Origin: Rhizobium leguminosarum bv. trifolii WSM1325
Lineage (GTDB): Bacteria; Pseudomonadota; Alphaproteobacteria; Rhizobiales; Rhizobiaceae
Direction: 5' to 3'
Length of the DNA stretch: 64,000 bases
NCBI GenBank assembly: GCA_000023185.1
Contig: CP001622.1
Location: 4,068,501 to 4,132,500 of the forward strand
This document shows positions 19,215 through 28,506 of the stretch, in pieces. The position numbers and the translations under genes are program-made. The notes beneath the pieces were generated by a model. The model did no database searches. It was not told where the DNA came from and worked only from the letters and a program-made list of their open reading frames with translations. Numbering within the stretch: the stretch's first letter is position 1; each line of letters opens with the position of its first letter.

Positions 19215-20497
19215 CGCTTCTGGTTCTCTTCGGCGTCTTCGCCATTACGCTTTACACTGGTGTGCCGGTCGCATGGTCGATCGCGTTTTCCACCCTTGTC
19301 GTCATTTATTTCGGTCTGGTTCCGCTCCCACCCTCCTGGTTTGCGCAACAGGTCTATATGGGAGCCGATTCCATTTCATTGGCGTCCATCCCGCTGTTTC
19401 TCGTCGCCGGCGGCATCATGAATGAGGGTGGCCTGACACGCCGGATCATCGACCTTGCCAATGACATGGTCGGATGGGTGCGAGGAGGATTGGGTGTCGT
19501 CAATGTCGCGACCTGCATGATTTATGGAGGAATTACCGGATCGGCCACGGCCGACACGGGTGCTGTCGGCGCCATCATGATCCCGGCGATGGCCGAACGG
19601 GGCTATCCAAGAGACTTCGCTGCAGCAGTTACGGCCGCAGCCGGCACGCTCGGCATCATCCTGCCGCCAAGCGTTGTGATGATCATGTACGGGGTCATAA
19701 CGGATACGTCGATTGGTGGACTATTTGCAGCAGGCATCATTCCGGGTCTTATGTTGGCGGTCACATTCATGCTCACGGCCTGGTGGGTTGGGGTGAAGGA
19801 GAACTTTCCAAAGTCGGAGACCCGTCCGACCGTAACAAGCTTCAGCAAGCACCTTTTGCGGGCACTTCCTGCGTTAATGATGCCTATTGCGGTTCTCAGT
19901 TCCATGCTGAGTGGGCTTGCTACAACGACGGAGGCTGCCTTCGTGGCAGTGGTCTGGGCTCTTCTGGTCGGAGGTGTCCTCTATCGCGAAATTACCTTAG
20001 CCGGCCTTTGGAAGATCGGGGCGGAGACGGTACGCATGACCGGCGCGATCATGATCATCATGGCTGTTTCCGTTCCGTTTTCCTGGATACTGACCGTCGA
20101 GCAGATTCCGCAATGGACCGCCGGGCTCCTTCATGCTTGGGGAGCCGGTCCGACCATCACGATCCTGCTCATCCTGGCGCTTTTGACCTTCGTCGGCACC
20201 TGGGCGGACCTTGGGCCTTCGCTGATCATCCTTGCACCGATCGTTCATCCGATCGGCGTCGAAGCAGGGCTTCAGCCATATCAACTTGGTCTGATCTTCA
20301 CAATGGCGCTGGGTATTGGATTGTTCACGCCACCGGTGGGCACCAACATCTTCGTCGTCTGCAACGTCGCCAAGGTTGGAGTGAACGCTGTCACTCGCCG
20401 ACTCATTCCGTTCTTCATCACCAGCAACATCTGCCTTTTGCTCGTCGCCTTCATTCCAGAGACGACGGAATGGCTTCCGCGTTACTTCGGGTTCTAG
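19211..20497 (+). CDS. TRAP transporter large permease, DctM type
   Basis: A 428-residue protein with about twelve membrane segments that carries the sodium-coupled transport step. Family landmarks are IPLFLVAGGIMNEGGLTRRI, YGGITGSATADTGAVGAIMIP, GYPRDFAAAVTAAAGTLGII and, near the end, LGIGLFTPPVGTNIFVV. ATG 19211 overlaps the DctQ-type stop. Together with the DctP- and DctQ-type genes it makes a complete TRAP system, followed 35 bases later by an aminotransferase that probably acts on the imported molecule. Confidence 0.94.
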   Translation: MTLLVLFGVFAITLYTGVPVAWSIAFSTLVVIYFGLVPLPPSWFAQQVYMGADSISLASIPLFLVAGGIMNEGGLTRRIIDLANDMVGWVRGGLGVVNVATCMIYGGITGSATADTGAVGAIMIPAMAERGYPRDFAAAVTAAAGTLGIILPPSVVMIMYGVITDTSIGGLFAAGIIPGLMLAVTFMLTAWWVGVKENFPKSETRPTVTSFSKHLLRALPALMMPIAVLSSMLSGLATTTEAAFVAVVWALLVGGVLYREITLAGLWKIGAETVRMTGAIMIIMAVSVPFSWILTVEQIPQWTAGLLHAWGAGPTITILLILALLTFVGTWADLGPSLIILAPIVHPIGVEAGLQPYQLGLIFTMALGIGLFTPPVGTNIFVVCNVAKVGVNAVTRRLIPFFITSNICLLLVAFIPETTEWLPRYFGF

Positions 20498-20532
20498 CAA
20501 CCGTCCGTGGCCGCAACGAATGGACAAATACG

Positions 20533-21768
20533 ATGACGAAACATCTGGTTGGGGGAATCTCCAGCGCCGGGCGGGCCTTGCCACCCATGGACGGCAAACC
20601 CTTTGTCGCCCGACGGTCCCAAGGCGCCTATATCTGGGACGACAGACAGCGCCAGTATATCGATACGGCGCTCGGATTTGGGGCGACGGTGATCGGCCAT
20701 GCGAATCCGCTGGTTGTCGAGGCAGTCACTGCCGCCCTGCGCAATGGGCCGATGCCGGCCTTTGCCCATGATGGAGAGGAGGAAGCTGCCGGCGTGCTGA
20801 CCGCTGCGACGCAGCATTTGTCGCGGGCGATCTTTACCAATACCGGTAGCGAGGCCGTTCATCTCGCCTGCCGGCTCGCTCGCGCTGCCACGGGCCGCTC
20901 CTATATCGCAAAAATGGCTGCCGGCTATGACGGCTGGTATGACGACGTTACGCTAGGCCAGGCGGGATCCGCCGATGCGGCAATGCTCACAAACGCACGG
21001 CCGGTGCACGAGCGAACCACGCTGCTGCGCTTCAACGACTTCGATGATGTCGATCAACTGTTCGCAGAAAACAGTGACATCGCTGCCGTTATCCTGGAAC
21101 CGATGCTGGCCAATGCGGGATGCATCCCGGCAGCGCCCGGATATCTTGCTCATGTGGAAGCGACGGCGCGGCGCCATGGCGCGCTTGTCATTCTCGATGA
21201 GGTGCTGATGGGATTTCGCACGCGTTTCGGGCTGACGGGGCATAGCATGGAGGTGGAAGCAGATCTGGCCACCGTCGGCAAAGCCATCGGCAGTGGCGTC
21301 GCAGTGGCCGCTGTCGTCGGTCGACCCGACCTCATGGCGCTTGCAGAAGAGGGTACAGTCAACCGCGCCGGGACTTACAGCGGCAATCCTGTGGCCACAG
21401 CCGCCGTCACCGCAACGTTTCAGGTTCTGAGAGACCTCGATTACGCCGCCTTGCTGGCGCGCGGCGAGCGGTTAAGGCATGGCATAAATTCAGCTTTTGC
21501 CAGTTATGGCAGGGCAGTTACAACCTCTGGGGAGGGCTCTGTGTTTACAATCTGGTTTGCCGATAGCCCGCCCTCGAACTACGCAGAGACGCTGGACAGG
21601 GCAAATGCCGTCATGACACTCAAACTTCATGAGGCGCTTCGCCGCCGCGGGCTGTTGATCATGCCGTTTGCCTTCGGTCGTCTCTATCTTTCCAATGCCC
21701 ACACCGATGGCGTTATCGACGAGATGATCGGTATTTTTGAAGACGCAGCAAGAGACATGGCGGCCTAG
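20533..21768 (+). CDS. Class III aminotransferase (glutamate-1-semialdehyde aminomutase-like)
   Basis: A 411-residue PLP enzyme. It shows FTNTGSEAVHLACRLARAATGR, the PLP-binding aspartate in LVILDEVLMGFRTRFG, and LATVGKAIGSGV, whose lysine is the Schiff-base residue. The sequence is nearer the glutamate-1-semialdehyde aminomutase branch than acetylornithine aminotransferases. True HemL is usually a lone housekeeping gene, so here a catabolic role on an omega- or beta-amino acid imported by the TRAP system is more likely. Start ATG 20533 gives MTKHLVGG. Confidence 0.85.
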   Translation: MTKHLVGGISSAGRALPPMDGKPFVARRSQGAYIWDDRQRQYIDTALGFGATVIGHANPLVVEAVTAALRNGPMPAFAHDGEEEAAGVLTAATQHLSRAIFTNTGSEAVHLACRLARAATGRSYIAKMAAGYDGWYDDVTLGQAGSADAAMLTNARPVHERTTLLRFNDFDDVDQLFAENSDIAAVILEPMLANAGCIPAAPGYLAHVEATARRHGALVILDEVLMGFRTRFGLTGHSMEVEADLATVGKAIGSGVAVAAVVGRPDLMALAEEGTVNRAGTYSGNPVATAAVTATFQVLRDLDYAALLARGERLRHGINSAFASYGRAVTTSGEGSVFTIWFADSPPSNYAETLDRANAVMTLKLHEALRRRGLLIMPFAFGRLYLSNAHTDGVIDEMIGIFEDAARDMAA

Positions 21769-21861
21769 CCAATTTGCTGTTTTGGGATCCTGAAAACCAT
21801 ATGCCTTGCAACTGGCCGTTTACCGGATCGCGACCCTGATCACGGCGACCAGTAGATAGTG

Positions 21862-22719
21862 TCAAAGCTGCTGAAAATGCGAGCGGACGAAGCTGGCGAC
21901 CGTGCGAACAGCGGCGCGCGCGCCATGTGGAACGAGAAGGGCGATCTCGAGCGGTTTCAGCGACGGCAGGCCGTCGGCTTCCGCGGTCAGACGGCGGTGT
22001 CGCGAAGCGACAACCGAGGCCGGCAAAGCTGTAACCGCGGCACCCGCATCCAGCGCCGCCTGAATCGACGGCAGATGTGAGGATGTCCATGCCGCTCGCC
22101 ATCCGATGCCGGCCTGGGTGAGAGCGTGGACGATATGGGGCCGTGCTCGACAATCCTTCTCCGGAAACAAGGCAAGAGGGAGGGGGCGCTGCCGCTCAAT
22201 CTGCCCATCTGGAGGTCCGCACCAGACCAGCGGCTCGCGACGCAGCAACTCGCCGACGATCGAATCCGGTGCACGAGTGATGATAGCGAGATTGATAGTG
22301 CCGTGTTCGACCATCGCCTCGAGGGAGCGGGAGAAGTCGCACTGGATCTCGACTTGGATACGGGGATTGGCGCGCGAAAACTCTTCGATCAAAGGCTTGC
22401 CAAACAGCTCGATGTAGTCGTCCGGCATTCCAAGACGGACATAGCCGCGCATGGCACCTGGATCGAGCGCTGCCAGCGCCTCGTCCTCGATCGCAATGAT
22501 ACGGCGGGCATAGCCAATCAGGATCTCGCCTGTTTCAGTCAGGTGCACGCCGCGTCTTGTCCGGTCAAACAGCTTCCGCCCGATCTGTTCTTCAAAACGG
22601 GCGATGATGAGACTGACGGCCGCTTGCGACTTGCCGATCCTCGTCCCTGCTGCAGTAAAGCCACCGGCGTCGGCCACTGCCACGAAGGTCGCGAGCGCAT
22701 CTGTGTCGAAGTGCTGCAT
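21862..22719 (-). CDS. LysR-family transcriptional regulator
   Basis: A 285-residue protein. Residues 5-65 form the LysR winged helix (ALATFVAVADAGGFTAAGTRIG, then SQAAVSLIIARFEEQIG), and residues 90-280 the effector-binding domain beginning RGYVRLGMPDDYIELF. ATG 22719 (MQHFDTDAL) is chosen because LysR proteins start a few residues before the first helix; an upstream in-frame ATG would add 36 unlikely residues. It converges on the TRAP-aminotransferase operon and is its most likely regulator, though the target is inference. Confidence 0.88.
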   Translation of the reverse strand: MQHFDTDALATFVAVADAGGFTAAGTRIGKSQAAVSLIIARFEEQIGRKLFDRTRRGVHLTETGEILIGYARRIIAIEDEALAALDPGAMRGYVRLGMPDDYIELFGKPLIEEFSRANPRIQVEIQCDFSRSLEAMVEHGTINLAIITRAPDSIVGELLRREPLVWCGPPDGQIERQRPLPLALFPEKDCRARPHIVHALTQAGIGWRAAWTSSHLPSIQAALDAGAAVTALPASVVASRHRRLTAEADGLPSLKPLEIALLVPHGARAAVRTVASFVRSHFQQL

Positions 22720-22865
22720 TTTGAACCTTGGAACTCGCTGTGGGACGTGCGGCGATCTGATCGTTCCGACTAAGCGAGCTTCACCAAAAGACCGCCGGAC
22801 TGCAGATATCATTCTCCCTTTCCTCAAGTGAGTAAAGCGCTGGCCATGATGCGAACACGCCGACG

Positions 22866-23001
22866 CGCGCGGACGTCCAACGATGAGATCACTCGCTACA
22901 AGGCAGTCGGAACGGCGTTGGCTGATCTTGCCGCCACGATGGTGTATGAAGCCGCCTTTGATCGCCGGCTGACATCTTCTGGTCGGGGCGATCGCGAATG
23001 A
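22866..23001 (+). pseudogene. 3' fragment of an ornithine cyclodeaminase-family gene
   Basis: About 120 bases match the end of the gene at the left edge of the window (bases 418-540) at roughly nine bases in ten. The reading frame is kept: TSNDEIT-x-YKAVGTALADLAA is shared and followed by TMVYEA. One in-frame codon is deleted and the natural stop is lost, so the frame runs to a TGA at 22999-23001. No upstream part of the gene is present. It lies between the LysR and glycoside hydrolase genes and marks a duplication or recombination scar. Confidence 0.8.
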
Positions 23002-23058
23002 TCGGAACGCGCCTGTTGCCCCGTTCCAATAGGCCGGCAGCCTCTGCTCCCGACGACT

Positions 23059-24738
23059 TCAATAGCGCGCATCTTCCAGGCCACAGAAAGGGTCTACCGG
23101 GTTGGTACCGAGGAAGGGCTTGCGACCGAGCATACAATCAACGACGGCTTCCTGGACGCTGTCCATGGTGGAGTACGCATTGATATAGGCCGGTACGCGC
23201 GGCGCATCGTAAAGGTGATAGGGATGCCCAAAGGAGATCATTACGGAGGGAATATTCGTCCAGGGTCGGTACATGGCCTTGAAGAGGCCTCCACCACCCA
23301 TCCTATGCCAGTCGACGAATATCCGACCTCGCACGAGTAGCGACTCGTCGCCTAGCGCGTAGAGGACGAGGTCGAAGTCGTCGGGGGTCGGCACGATGTC
23401 CGGTCGGTCGATCGTGACTTCGAAACCTTCCCTCCGCAACAGCGCGGGTAGCAAGAATTCCAGTGGCTGCGGCATGAGCGGATGAATGATGCCGCCGTCG
23501 ACCAGCAGCACGCGCTTTGTTTTCGCCGGATCGAGCGGAAAGATACCATTGACGTCCTTCACAAGCGTAGGCGAGCGGCCGATGTATTCCCTTGATGCTG
23601 CGACATTGTCTGGATGCGCAAGCAGGTGGCGCGCTTCCGCCGCATCGGGGAGGACGTCTGACGGTTGAAAAAGTTTGAGATGGGCCTTGAGCGCCAGCAC
23701 GCGAAGAACCGCTTCCTCAAGTCGTTCCGGAGTAATTCGCCCATCTTCGATGGCACCCTTGACCGCCGCCATATCCTGCTCAGGTTCATCGCTGAAGAGG
23801 ATCATGTCGCAGCCATTTGCGATGATATCAGGCAGCGTATCGAGGTGGTGGCCCCAGGCGGACAGCCCTCCCATGGGTGTCGCGTCAGAGACGATGATGC
23901 CATTGAAGCCGAGTTCGTCTCGGAGAAGATCAACGTTCAGCAACCGGGAAACCGAGGCCGGTCGGAAGGCTTCAAGCCCGGCATCTGGCATCTTCGATCG
24001 AACATAGGCCGGAAGGGAAATGTGCCCGCTCATGATTGCCAACACGCCTTCGGCGATCAACGTTCCATAGAGCCGACCGAAGGTTTCCTTCCACTCGTCC
24101 ATGGAAAGCGGATTGGTCGTCGTAACGAGGTGCTGATCGCGGTCGTCATATCCCTCGCCCGGCCAGTGCTTTGCGGTGGCGGCAACGCCATTTCGTTGGA
24201 GACCGTGAACATGGGCAACCGCGTGCCGCTCAATCTTGTTGACATCGGAGCCGTATGAGCGCGTACCGACAATCGGCGATCGGAACGCGTTATTTATATC
24301 GATGACTGGCGTGAAGGACCAGCGCACGCCCATCGCGCGGCCCTCGCGTGCCAGGATTTCCGAGCTTTTCTCGGTCGCCTGAACGTCGTCGACGGCGGCA
24401 AGGCCAAGTTGGCCCAGCACCGGAGTGCCGAAAGCGAAGGAATGACGGCTGCCTTCGAGGTCTGCGCTGATGATGGGCGGGACTTTGCTCTTGGCCACGA
24501 GGTCAGAGATGACCCGCCGCTCGAACTCGAGGTCAGCCGTGAAGAAGCGGGTTACGCCGCCCGGCCTTAGTGAAGCAATGCGTTTGAAATCCTCCTCATC
24601 CGTCCCGATCATGATCAAGGTGAAGAGTTGGCCGATCTTGTCATCAAGATCGAGCGAGGCATAGACATCGCGGATCCAGGATATCGCAGCGTCGTCGAGG
24701 TTGAACGGCGCTTTGCGAAGCTCGTCGTAGATCGTCAT
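23059..24738 (-). CDS. Glycoside hydrolase family 3 protein (beta-N-acetylhexosaminidase-like)
   Basis: A 559-residue protein. The catalytic barrel (residues about 20-350) contains LDDKIGQLF, the NagZ-like KHWPGEG followed by a histidine-containing loop, and VSDATPMGGL, where the aspartate is the nucleophile position of the family. A second domain (380-559) resembles the GH3 C-terminal sandwich. No signal peptide is visible, so it acts inside the cell, probably on imported amino-sugar or beta-glycoside oligomers. Such genes normally travel with a sugar importer; none is adjacent here. Confidence 0.85.
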   Translation of the reverse strand: MTIYDELRKAPFNLDDAAISWIRDVYASLDLDDKIGQLFTLIMIGTDEEDFKRIASLRPGGVTRFFTADLEFERRVISDLVAKSKVPPIISADLEGSRHSFAFGTPVLGQLGLAAVDDVQATEKSSEILAREGRAMGVRWSFTPVIDINNAFRSPIVGTRSYGSDVNKIERHAVAHVHGLQRNGVAATAKHWPGEGYDDRDQHLVTTTNPLSMDEWKETFGRLYGTLIAEGVLAIMSGHISLPAYVRSKMPDAGLEAFRPASVSRLLNVDLLRDELGFNGIIVSDATPMGGLSAWGHHLDTLPDIIANGCDMILFSDEPEQDMAAVKGAIEDGRITPERLEEAVLRVLALKAHLKLFQPSDVLPDAAEARHLLAHPDNVAASREYIGRSPTLVKDVNGIFPLDPAKTKRVLLVDGGIIHPLMPQPLEFLLPALLRREGFEVTIDRPDIVPTPDDFDLVLYALGDESLLVRGRIFVDWHRMGGGGLFKAMYRPWTNIPSVMISFGHPYHLYDAPRVPAYINAYSTMDSVQEAVVDCMLGRKPFLGTNPVDPFCGLEDARY

Positions 24739-24789
24739 AAGTTCCCCCGTTGATCAACGCTCTGCGGATAGCCCGTGTGAATATGCACG

Positions 24790-24933
24790 CTATCCCGCCA
24801 CAAGCCAGCGCGGTGATGTCAGGTTAAGTTCGTCGGGAACATTTTGGATATCGAGGGTCGGCTTGAGCAGTCGCTTGAGCAGCGGGCGGCGAAGCGACGG
24901 CCGCTTTAGTTCCCCCTGAATGGCCTGGGACAT
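24790..24933 (-). CDS. Small open reading frame of unknown function, possibly a gene remnant
   Basis: A 47-residue frame beginning MSQAIQGELKRPSLRR and ending SPRWLVAG lies in the gap between the glycoside hydrolase and the methyltransferase. It is basic, with no membrane segment and no clear ribosome site. The proline-rich, leucine-rich text could be the tail of a larger gene deleted upstream. The rest of the 24739-24951 gap shows nothing I recognise. Confidence 0.25.
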   Translation of the reverse strand: MSQAIQGELKRPSLRRPLLKRLLKPTLDIQNVPDELNLTSPRWLVAG

Positions 24934-24951
24934 CAGGCTCTCATTTTTGAT

Positions 24952-25599
24952 CTAGGAAGCGAAGCGCCACACCGTCGTCTTTTTGATTTCGCTGTCCTCC
25001 AGCGCCCGCGTTACCGGCACCTCATAAACCGCGCAGAATTCCAGCTGATCCCGCGGCAGATAGCTACGTCCGGGATCGCCGACCAGCACCCGCTTCCCGT
25101 CGGCCGCGAGCTTCGCCAACCAGGGAACGAGCGCATCGGCGAAAGCGCGGTCGTAGAAGACGTCGCCGGCAAGCACGATATCCGTATCGACGGCCTGCCC
25201 GATCAGATCGGCGCCGGTAAATCCGAGTGAAACGTGATTGGCCTCGGCATTCAGCCGGACTGCCGTCTCCGCCCAGGGATCGATATCGCTAGCCATGACC
25301 TCCCGGGCACCGGCCATCACAGCCGCAATGCCGACAAGGCCGGAACCGCTGGCGAAATCAAGCACGCGCTTGCCGCGCACCGCTTCCGGATGATCGAGAA
25401 CGTAGCGCGCCAGTCCCTGGCCGCCCGCCCAGGCAAAAGCCCAGAAGGGCGGCGGCAGGCCGATCGCCTCCAGCTCCTCCTCCGTCTTCAGCCAGAGTTC
25501 ATGCGCCTCATTCGCCAGATAGAGCGAAATCTCCGGCACATGCGGTGGCGGCATCAGGCTGGTGTTGGCGCGGATAAAAGCTTGCGGATCAGTCTTCAA
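24952..25599 (-). CDS. Class I SAM-dependent methyltransferase (ETFB lysine methyltransferase-like)
   Basis: A 215-residue protein. The SAM-binding loop is VLDFASGSGLVGIAA, followed by the acidic residue in MASDIDPWAETA and then DIVLAGDVFYD, which matches the DxxY/F motif of protein-lysine methyltransferases of the ETFB-KMT/METTL20 type. PPPFWAFAWAGGQGLARYVL is also characteristic of that group. Start is TTG 25599, overlapping the stop of the EVE-domain gene as TTGA; a longer upstream frame merely shadows that gene. The substrate protein may be electron-transfer flavoprotein beta, by family only. Confidence 0.85.
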   Translation of the reverse strand: MKTDPQAFIRANTSLMPPPHVPEISLYLANEAHELWLKTEEELEAIGLPPPFWAFAWAGGQGLARYVLDHPEAVRGKRVLDFASGSGLVGIAAVMAGAREVMASDIDPWAETAVRLNAEANHVSLGFTGADLIGQAVDTDIVLAGDVFYDRAFADALVPWLAKLAADGKRVLVGDPGRSYLPRDQLEFCAVYEVPVTRALEDSEIKKTTVWRFAS

Positions 25600-26027
25600 C
25601 GCGGCGGGTTGTCCAGTCCGCCCATGCGGCAGACTTCGAGATATTCTTCCTCGGTGACCGGCTGTACCGAAAGCCGCATCGAGGTGACGAGCGCCATCTT
25701 GGCGAGCTTCTCGCTCGCCTTGACATCCTTCAGCGTCACCGGCTTCGGCACGTCCATGACGGCGCGGATGTCGACGCAATCCCACTTCGGATCGCCCTTG
25801 GCGGAAGAATCGGGATGCGACAGGGCGCAGACTTCGACGATGCCGACGATCTCCAGTCCATCATTGGAATGATAAAAGAACCCTTTGTCGCCGATCTGCA
25901 TCGCCCGCATGTTGTTGCGCGCCAGATAGTTGCGGACGCCGGTCCATTCCGTGCCCTTTTCGCCGGCAGCCTTCTGCTGCTCCCAGGACCAGGAGGCGGG
26001 TTCGGATTTATAGAGCCAGTGCGCCAT
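25596..26027 (-). CDS. EVE domain protein
   Basis: A 143-residue protein that is essentially one EVE domain, related to human THYN1 and to PUA-like modified-base readers. Family landmarks are HWLYKSEP at the N terminus, the WTGVRNYLARNNMRAMQIGDKGFFYHSN strand set, and WDCVDIRAV. ATG 26027 is preferred because GGAGG lies seven bases upstream; a GTG at 26033 overlapping the YciI stop is too close to that site. The gene lies in a tight minus-strand run with the YciI-like and methyltransferase genes. Confidence 0.92.
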   Translation of the reverse strand: MAHWLYKSEPASWSWEQQKAAGEKGTEWTGVRNYLARNNMRAMQIGDKGFFYHSNDGLEIVGIVEVCALSHPDSSAKGDPKWDCVDIRAVMDVPKPVTLKDVKASEKLAKMALVTSMRLSVQPVTEEEYLEVCRMGGLDNPPR

Positions 26028-26029
26028 GC

Positions 26030-26323
26030 TCACGCCTCCGGTTTGTTGAAGACCCAGTTATAGGCCTTGACGTCGACGCTCTCGAATAGTCCGGCCTTGG
26101 CATAGGGATCGGCATCGGCAAGCGCACGCGCCGCCTCTTTCGATTCCGCTTCGACGATGATCAGGCTGCCGCAGGGCTTGCCGTCGTCATCGAGAAACGG
26201 GCCGGCGATCTTCAGCTTACCCTCGGCATTCAGCTTGTTCAGATGCTCGATATGCGTCGGACGCGTATCCATGCGCACGTTCAGGTGTCCCGGTTTGTCC
26301 TTGCAGAGAAGGGCGAAAAGCAT
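26030..26323 (-). CDS. YciI-like protein
   Basis: A 97-residue protein of the YciI/muconolactone isomerase-like fold. The family layout is clear: FALLCKDKPGHL at the start, RPTHIEHLNKL, then GKLKIAGPFLDDDGKPCGSLIIVEA and DPYAKAGLFESVDVKAYNWVF. The histidine and aspartate of the first and last elements form the presumed active site. Biochemical role is not established for most members. It starts ten bases after the gpsA stop, so it is probably co-transcribed with tsaD and gpsA. Confidence 0.9.
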   Translation of the reverse strand: MLFALLCKDKPGHLNVRMDTRPTHIEHLNKLNAEGKLKIAGPFLDDDGKPCGSLIIVEAESKEAARALADADPYAKAGLFESVDVKAYNWVFNKPEA

Positions 26324-26332
26324 GTCTGTCTC

Positions 26333-27316
26333 CTATTCGGTGGTGATCGGACGCGTCATCAGCTGCTCTATCGCCTCTGATATATCGAGCTTGCCGTCAA
26401 TGATGGCGGAAATGGCATCGGTGATCGGCATGCTGACCTTCAATTCCGCCGCAAGCCGCGAGGCGACGGAGGCGGCAAACGCGCCTTCCACCAGCGCACC
26501 CTGCAGGGGATCGGTCTTTTCGCCGCGCCCGAGCGCGATGCCGAAGCGCAAGTTTCGCGATTGATGGCTTGTTGCCGTCAGCACCAGATCGCCGAGGCCG
26601 GAAAGCCCGCGCACCGTATCCGCCTGGCCACCCTTGGCGACGACGAAACGCGACATCTCGGCAAGCCCGCGCGCAATCAGCGCCGCACGCGCCGAATCAC
26701 CGATGCCACGGCCTTCAACGATGCCGCAGGCGATCGCCAGCACATTCTTCAGCGCGCCGCCAAGCTGCACGCCGATCCGGTCGTTGGAGGCATAGAGCCG
26801 GAAGGTCCGGCCTGATATGGCCTGAGCCAGCCGCTCCGCGATCTCCATGTCGGCTGCCGCAATCGCCATCGCCGTCGGCAAGCCCTTGGCGATATCGGCG
26901 GCAAAACCCGGGCCGGAGAGCACGGCGACCGAATGGTCCGGCAGTTCCCGTTGCAGCATGTCGGTCAAAAGATTGCCGGTCGCCCGTTCAATACCCTTGG
27001 CACAGGTAACGACGACAGCATCCTTGGTTAGATAAGGGCCGTATTGCCGTGCCGCATCGGCCTGCGCCTGCGACGGCATCGCAAAAAGCACGATGGAGGC
27101 ACCAGCGATCGCATCCGCCTCGGCGGAAAATTCCAGCGTATCGGGCAGGAGAATGCCGGGCAGCACCGCATCATGCAGCCGTTCGCTCTTCAGATCGGCA
27201 ATCAGCGCCGGATTACGCCCGACGAGTGTCACGGCGCTGCGGCCGGCAAGCGCGATGACGGCGGCAAGCGCCGTGCCGAAAGCCCCCGATCCGACGACGG
27301 CGATGTTTTCCCTCAT
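26333..27316 (-). CDS. gpsA: Glycerol-3-phosphate dehydrogenase [NAD(P)+]
   Basis: A 327-residue enzyme that reduces dihydroxyacetone phosphate to glycerol 3-phosphate for phospholipid synthesis. The NAD(P) loop is [12 protein letters not shown]; the catalytic lysine lies in [19 protein letters not shown], and [16 protein letters not shown] is the conserved substrate segment. ATG 27316 overlaps the tsaD stop as ATGA, giving a tsaD-gpsA-yciI order on the minus strand that is common in Rhizobiales. Confidence 0.96.
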   Translation of the reverse strand: MRENIAVVGSGAFGTALAAVIALAGRSAVTLVGRNPALIADLKSERLHDAVLPGILLPDTLEFSAEADAIAGASIVLFAMPSQAQADAARQYGPYLTKDAVVVTCAKGIERATGNLLTDMLQRELPDHSVAVLSGPGFAADIAKGLPTAMAIAAADMEIAERLAQAISGRTFRLYASNDRIGVQLGGALKNVLAIACGIVEGRGIGDSARAALIARGLAEMSRFVVAKGGQADTVRGLSGLGDLVLTATSHQSRNLRFGIALGRGEKTDPLQGALVEGAFAASVASRLAAELKVSMPITDAISAIIDGKLDISEAIEQLMTRPITTE

Positions 27317-28434
27317 GCCTTGGCCCCTCGTTTTCCAAAGCCGATCAGCGTTTCCGCATTGGAATCGAGCGGCCATCGCGAACGCGGCTGCACGTCGAGC
27401 GTATCCGGTGCGGCACCGGTCGCCATCCGTTCCAGTCCTGCCCAGGCGATCATCACGGCGTTGTCGGTGCAGAGGTGCAGCGGTGGCGCGACGAAGCGGA
27501 AGCCGTTCTTGTCGCACAGTGCCTGCAGTGTGCCGCGCAGTTCGAGATTGGCGGCGACGCCGCCGGCAACGACGAGCGCCGGCTTTTCGCCAGTCGCTGG
27601 GCCAGTGGCAGGGAATGTCGCGGGAATTTCCGTCTTGAACCGCTGCAGGCCACGGCCGATACGGTCCTTCAGCGTCCGCGAAACCGCCTTCTGGAACGAG
27701 GCGCAGATATCCGCCACGTCCTGATCGCTGAGCGGCGCGATATCCTGCGCCGCCTGCCGCACTGCCGTCTTCAGGCCGGAGAAGGAGAAGTCGAGCCTTG
27801 CCTCGCCGACCAGCGGCCGCGGAAAATCGAAGCGATCGGGATTGCCGTCCCGCGCCATCCTCTCCACCGCCGGGCCGCCGGGATAGGGCAGGCCGAGCAG
27901 CTTTGCCGTCTTGTCGAAGGCTTCGCCCAGCGCATCGTCGATCGTCGTGCCCCAGCGTTCGTATTGCCCGACACCGCGCACCAGGATGAGCTGGGTATGG
28001 CCGCCGGAGACGAGCAGCATCAGATAGGGAAAGGAAAGCCCGTCCGTCAGCCGCGCCGTCAGCGCATGGCCTTCGAGATGGTTGATCGCATAGAGCGGCT
28101 TGCCGGCAGCTCTGGCGATCGCCTTGCCGGTCATCAACCCCACCAGCAGCCCGCCGATCAGCCCCGGCCCCGACGTGGCGGCTATGGCGTCGACATCATC
28201 GAGCGACACATTGGCGCGGTTCAGCGCCTCCTCGATCAGCTCGTCCAGCGCTTCGACATGGGCGCGTGCGGCGATCTCGGGCACCACGCCGCCATAGGCG
28301 CTATGTTCGTCGAGTTGGGAAAGCACCACGTCCGACAGCACGTTGGAATGCCCCTCAGCATCGCGCTCGACGACCGCCGCGGCGGTCTCGTCGCAGCTCG
28401 TTTCGATGCCAAGGATGCGCAGAAAGGGAACCAT
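27313..28434 (-). CDS. tsaD: tRNA N6-threonylcarbamoyladenosine transferase subunit TsaD
   Basis: A 373-residue ASKHA-fold protein that transfers the threonylcarbamoyl group to A37 of ANN-decoding tRNAs. The family opening [15 protein letters not shown] is present, the metal ligands are in the HVEALDELI and [11 protein letters not shown] histidines, and VSGGHTQLI and [13 protein letters not shown] follow. ATG 28434 gives [16 protein letters not shown]. It diverges from hemC across 72 bases that must carry both promoters. Confidence 0.96.
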   Translation of the reverse strand: MVPFLRILGIETSCDETAAAVVERDAEGHSNVLSDVVLSQLDEHSAYGGVVPEIAARAHVEALDELIEEALNRANVSLDDVDAIAATSGPGLIGGLLVGLMTGKAIARAAGKPLYAINHLEGHALTARLTDGLSFPYLMLLVSGGHTQLILVRGVGQYERWGTTIDDALGEAFDKTAKLLGLPYPGGPAVERMARDGNPDRFDFPRPLVGEARLDFSFSGLKTAVRQAAQDIAPLSDQDVADICASFQKAVSRTLKDRIGRGLQRFKTEIPATFPATGPATGEKPALVVAGGVAANLELRGTLQALCDKNGFRFVAPPLHLCTDNAVMIAWAGLERMATGAAPDTLDVQPRSRWPLDSNAETLIGFGKRGAKA

Positions 28435-28506
28435 GAAGCCTGTTCGTTGATTGCGATGGGATGGAAACCCGTTTACGAGAACTCCGGTAACAACGGAATA
28501 GAACGG

